The notes beneath the pieces are model-generated. The model was not told the DNA's origin. It saw nothing but the letters and a program-made list of their open reading frames with translations, and did no database searches. The position numbers were made by a program, and so were the translations under genes. 64,000 nucleotides of DNA from Cymbomonas tetramitiformis. Lineage: Eukaryota; Chlorophyta; Pyramimonadophyceae; Pyramimonadales; Pyramimonadaceae. Shown here piece by piece: positions 60,655 through 64,000 of this stretch; within the stretch, counting starts at the first letter, position 1; every line of letters starts with the position of its first letter. Location: NCBI GenBank assembly GCA_001247695.2, contig LGRX02035270.1:42881-106880 (forward strand), written 5' to 3'.

Positions 60655-61000
60655 AGCCCTGTCATCGGGGGGTCTGTGGGGGTGTCTAGGGGTCACAAAA
60701 AATAAGATTTGCCAATTTAACCGACGATGGGGTCCCCTACGTCGACCCCCCAAAATTTCAGTAGGTTTTAGGGTTCAGGGTTTAGGTTTCAAGGAATTAC
60801 GTGAGAATTACGTCATAAATCGCGGAAATGTCATAAGGGGGTATGTGGGGGTGTCTAGGGGTCACAAAAATCAAAATTGCCGATTTATCTGATGATGGGG
60901 TCCCCTACGGCCCCCCCATTACAGCAGGTTAAGGGTTTGGGGTTTGGGTTTTAAGACATTACGTGAGAATTACGTCATAAATCGCGGAAATAGCATCGTC
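60655..61000. repeat. ~175-bp tandem duplication
   Basis: GGGGGTGTCTAGGGGTCACA, GATGGGGTCCCCTACG and ATTACGTCATAAATCGCGGA recur in the same order in two units (about 60,655-60,830 and 60,833-61,000). Element 2 is inserted at the end of the second. Confidence 0.8.
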
Positions 61001-61009
61001 TCGGTCATC

Positions 61010-61255
61010 TGACAAGAAGTGAGATATATATATATATGTCGATATATATGTCGAATGCGTGTGTGCAGAACAGTCTCGCAGGGGCAGGTGTTCTCAGATA
61101 CTAAGATGATATAAAATACTGAGGTGAGTGTTTTATAGCACACCGTGACAATCGTGACAACGGACACTGGTGACACATCGGGCTGAGGGGTGACAGGCAG
61201 GAGACCCACTGTGCCCCCCCTTACAGTGGGGGTGGCAAGATTGGGCTCCCCGTGA
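61010..61255 (-). repeat. LTR (3') of element 2
   Basis: 246 bp, TGACAAGAAGTG to GGGCTCCCCGTGA, with an (AT)n tract near 61,024-61,036. Confidence 0.92.
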
Positions 61256-61473
61256 CACCACCTCACCCCGTGGGGTTGAGGTGTCACCAGGCAAAGAGGC
61301 AGGAGCACTGCAGGGTCTAGGAGCCAAACTGGCCCGAGCAGTCCGGCATGTGCCATCCCAAGATGTCCAAAAGTCTTTTGCTAACTAATTCTAAAGAGCT
61401 TGGTTCCCTCGAGAGTCAATCACAAACCGTGCAGGCATGGAGAAGGGTCTTTTCCGAACTGTGCTGTTGAAAT

Positions 61474-63060
61474 TCAATCTTGCTTCGCCGCCGAGCTGGA
61501 CGTCGATGCACCCTGGAACGACGGGATCCACGGAACGGAGCGGAGAGCCGGCCAATCGGCGCCATCGTCGTCCACGGAGGTGTCGGGCATGGGCCCCGGC
61601 TCGTCACGATCGAGCAAAGGGCGGAAAGGGAATGCGGCCGCGCCATCGTCGCCATCGCCGTCATCGCCGTCCACAGCCGCATACTGCAATGAAGGTGAGC
61701 CACGGCTCGCCGGGGGACCAGGGGCCGCGGCAGGAGGCACACCACCGGCGGGCTTAGCCCAGGCAGCAACGGTGGGGCGCTTCGGCGCCTTCGGAGCATT
61801 AGGCGGCCCCCTGGAAGGTGCAAAGGACGCGGCACATGCGTAGGGGCACACCCCCTCTGTGTCGGTGTGCCCATCGGTGACGCCCCACATACGGAAGCAC
61901 GAGATGCACGGATAGCCGACCCCTTCCCACATCAAGTGAGGGACGCGGCGGTTCTGGGCCGGCTTCCAATCTCCGACGGGCTTAGTGACGGGCTTGGTGC
62001 GTACGGCGTTGAACGTAGCACCACCGGCTCCGTCCGCCCGCGCCTTGCCACCACCAGCGCCCGAGGATGGAGGAGTGGCTAGGCGGGAGAGGTGCCCCGG
62101 CACTCGGTCTGCCATACTGTGGCAATGCGGAGGGCGAGGGTGGAGAATGTAAACCTTTGGCCAGCGGCGAGCTCACGTAGCACCACCAGATAAACTAAGT
62201 GGGGACACGTGTGGGGAGCTCGCCGCTGACCGGCTGAGAACGTGCTGGAGATCTTGTACACGTCCAGTGTCGTCGTAGCCGGGATGAAGGCGTTGATGCT
62301 TGTCGCCCAGGACGCGGAGAACCGTAAGCTGCGGGGCGGGGTCGGCGGTCTCGCTAATCTTCGTTTCCCGCAGCTTCGTCCAGAAGCGGAAAGTGTCGGG
62401 GTCCGTGGAGGCCTCGACATGGTACCGTAGGCGCTGTAAGGCGCAACGTCCATCGCGTGGGTGGACTCGAGCGGACTCCTGGTAGAGTGCCAGAGCCGTA
62501 CCGTTGAGGACGCCCTTGAGGATGATGAAGATGAGCTCGTTCAGAGACTAGTGGTACTCGAGGTACTCGTGCTCGAGGTCGAAGAGCTTGTCGTACTCGT
62601 AGTGGGAGATGGGGGACAGGACGTGGCGAAGATTACCAAGAAGGACCGCGAAGTCGGTCTCGGAGTCAGGGCCGTCGAGTGTGTACCCCTTCTGCGGCTT
62701 GAAGCCATGGGAGCGGAGGACCTTCACGAGTTCTTCACCGTAGGTGAAGGCGTAGTCCATCCTCTCGGAGTACTCATACTGTTGTGACGCCCGGACTGGG
62801 GTGGACTCCCAGACCGAGGCGTCTCGATGAAATTCGGCGGAGGTGGCAGCCAGCGAGATAAATGTCGGCTTGCTGATCAGCGCGGACATGCGCACCACCG
62901 GATCGGGATTTTGCACCGGTGTGCGGGAACCCCTTTGTGGAGAAGGGGCCGCAGAGCCAGGGAGTGCAGAACCCGCAGGGGAGCCAGATGCAGCCGCGGC
63001 GGCACGCGCGGAGCGGATAGACTCCACCACAGGTCGAGGGCTTCGGCGATTAGACACCAT
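61474..63060 (-). pseudogene. Gag-like gene of element 2, broken
   Basis: Homologue of the element 1 Gag. The ATG at 63,058-63,060 (MVSNRRSPRPVVESIRSARA) opens the frame. An in-frame TAG interrupts it at about 62,548 (after LEHEYLEYH, where element 1 has a valine codon). The reading frame shifts near 62,205 (CPHLVYLVVLRELAAGQRFT lies in another frame) and shifts back near 62,110. The zinc-like motif is kept: CISC, GHT histidine, CPYAC, with the same spacing as element 1. The acidic C-terminus is intact to the stop. Not translatable as one protein. Confidence 0.85.
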
Positions 63061-63305
63061 AGCCGGAAGTACGTAATCGGGAATGTTGGAACTTGCGTAA
63101 AAACAACGGGGCACAACTGTAGCCCAAATTGTCAACAGTTTGGTGATAAAATTTTGAACGCGGCCGCGATCTTCAACGGTGGCCGAGGTCGAGATGTAGT
63201 TGCTGACGGCGACGTGCGTCAGTTGCCGACGACGTGCGGCGGTTACAAGGAGTTTCGACGTGCCCTCCAGGGATCCAAAGCAATAAACGAACACCCACAA
63301 GTGGT

Positions 63306-63316
63306 GGCCGAGAACC
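63306..63316 (-). promoter_or_regulatory. Candidate primer-binding site of element 2
   Basis: GGTTCTCGGCC abuts the 5' LTR. Same frame as the other sites (GGTT-three bases-GGCC) with CTC at the variable position. Confidence 0.5.
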
Positions 63317-63564
63317 TGACAAGAAGTGAGATATATATATATATGTCGATATATATGTCGAATGCGTGTGTGCAGAACAGTCTCGCAGGGGCAGGTGTTC
63401 TCAGATACTAAGATGATATAAAATACTGAGGTGAGTGTTTTATAGCACACCGTGACAAACGTGACAACGGACACTGGTGACACATCGGGCTGAGGGGTGA
63501 CAGACAGGAGACCCACTGTGCCCCCCCCCTTACAGTGGGGGTGGCAAGATTGGGCTCCCCGTGA
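63317..63564 (-). repeat. LTR (5') of element 2
   Basis: 248 bp, partner of 61,010-61,255. Confidence 0.92.
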
Positions 63565-63607
63565 TCATCTCGGAAAAATGCGTATTTTAATAGATAGTTT
63601 GAAACAC

Positions 63608-64000
63608 ATGTCCCGAAGAACTGTGAAAACCTTTTGAAGATCGTGTACCGATTCACTGACGAATAAATTATGATTACTCGAAACGTCTCCACCCACGACT
63701 TGCAACGAAGATACGTGCGATCGGACAGTAGAAAATGGAATTTTCAAAGCTTGACCACTACAAAGAGCTTCATCGTATTTAGAACATACATCACTTTCAA
63801 GTTCGGTTACACATAATTGCATAACAACATTTTGTAAAGTGTATCCCATTGCAGTCCCAGTAGTCGCGGTTTCTTTCATTGATTCACGACTGGTATTAAG
63901 GTAAAGTTCAATACTCATAGCGAATCCACCCCCGCCGCTCATCAAATGCAAAGGAAGAGAATTCTCATTATAAAAAAGACCACTCGCCAATCGTTTGATA
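63608..64000 (-). pseudogene. Major capsid protein fragment, continues beyond the window
   Basis: RLASGLFYNENSLPLHLMSG to HDLQKVFTVLRD, closest to the 38.8-kb strain in SGQALKIPFSTVRSHVSSLQ. Cut at about 63,608. Its presence outside the 41-kb structure shows that viral pieces lie on both sides of the right LTR. Confidence 0.9.

Larger units (their letters stand above)
61010..63564 (-). mobile_element. Gag-only LTR retroelement 2
   Basis: LTRs 61,010-61,255 and 63,317-63,564 differ by two substitutions and a C-run length. Target duplication TCATC at 61,005-61,009 and 63,565-63,569. The 5' LTR is followed (minus) by GGTTCTCGGCC and the 3' LTR preceded by GGGGTGAGGTGGTG, the same polypurine tract as element 1. 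The gag gene is broken. No pol genes. Confidence 0.92.

Overview
The window is nuclear DNA of a microbial eukaryote, probably an alga of the green lineage; that is inferred from style, and no marker gene fixes the taxon. The background is GC-rich with many minisatellites and proline/alanine-rich reading frames. Into it are set sharply AT-rich blocks coding for a Polinton-like virus (PLV): double jelly-roll capsid protein, penton-type minor capsid protein, packaging ATPase, protein-primed family B DNA polymerase, SF1 helicase, and fibre and accessory proteins. No retroviral-type integrase or adenain-type protease gene was found, which separates these elements from classical Polintons/Mavericks.

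Layout. 1-15.2 kb: GC-rich host-like DNA with 57-, 24-, 22- and ~47-bp satellites and one possible multi-exon gene on the minus strand (about 5.7-10.2 kb). 15.2-18.4 kb: copy 1 of a dispersed repeat (family A), split by a 2.5-kb gag-only LTR element with a 5-bp target duplication; copy 2 of A at 59.8-60.5 kb is an empty site for that insertion. 18,406-59,529: two matching ~310-bp LTRs in the same orientation, 41 kb apart, each flanked on its outer side by the same 5-bp duplication. Within that span, diverged inverted repeats at about 19.93 and 58.68 kb bound a 38.7-kb segment holding almost all the viral DNA. 61.0-63.6 kb: another gag-only LTR element with its own target duplication. 63.6-64 kb: one more viral capsid fragment runs off the window.

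The viral DNA is a mosaic. One stretch (27.2-34.3 kb) keeps a run of apparently intact genes: replicase (truncated), two small ORFs, major capsid, penton, a charged ORF and the ATPase on one strand, then a lipase-like gene on the other. A second copy of the ATPase-charged ORF-penton-capsid block lies at 34.9-39.8 kb on the opposite strand, its penton gene split by a third gag-only LTR element (36,715-38,722). A third copy (39.8-46.9 kb) has both ends, an intact 1284-residue polymerase and a helicase but lacks its middle. Around these are fragments of the same genes joined end to end in mixed orientations: seven capsid copies, several fibre and replicase pieces, and one viral piece of only about 50 bp. 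Two different replicases share the same N-terminal ~110 residues.

How the parts fit: ATPase, charged ORF, penton and capsid form the virion module; polymerase, conserved small ORF and helicase form the replication module; fibre, lipase, methyltransferase-like, GIY-YIG-like and small Cys/Lys-rich proteins are accessory. The LTR elements carry gag or no recognisable gene, no pol, share a primer-binding and polypurine layout, and must depend on another element, probably copia-like, for reverse transcription. A degraded copia gag/protease fragment lies at 56.8-57.8 kb.
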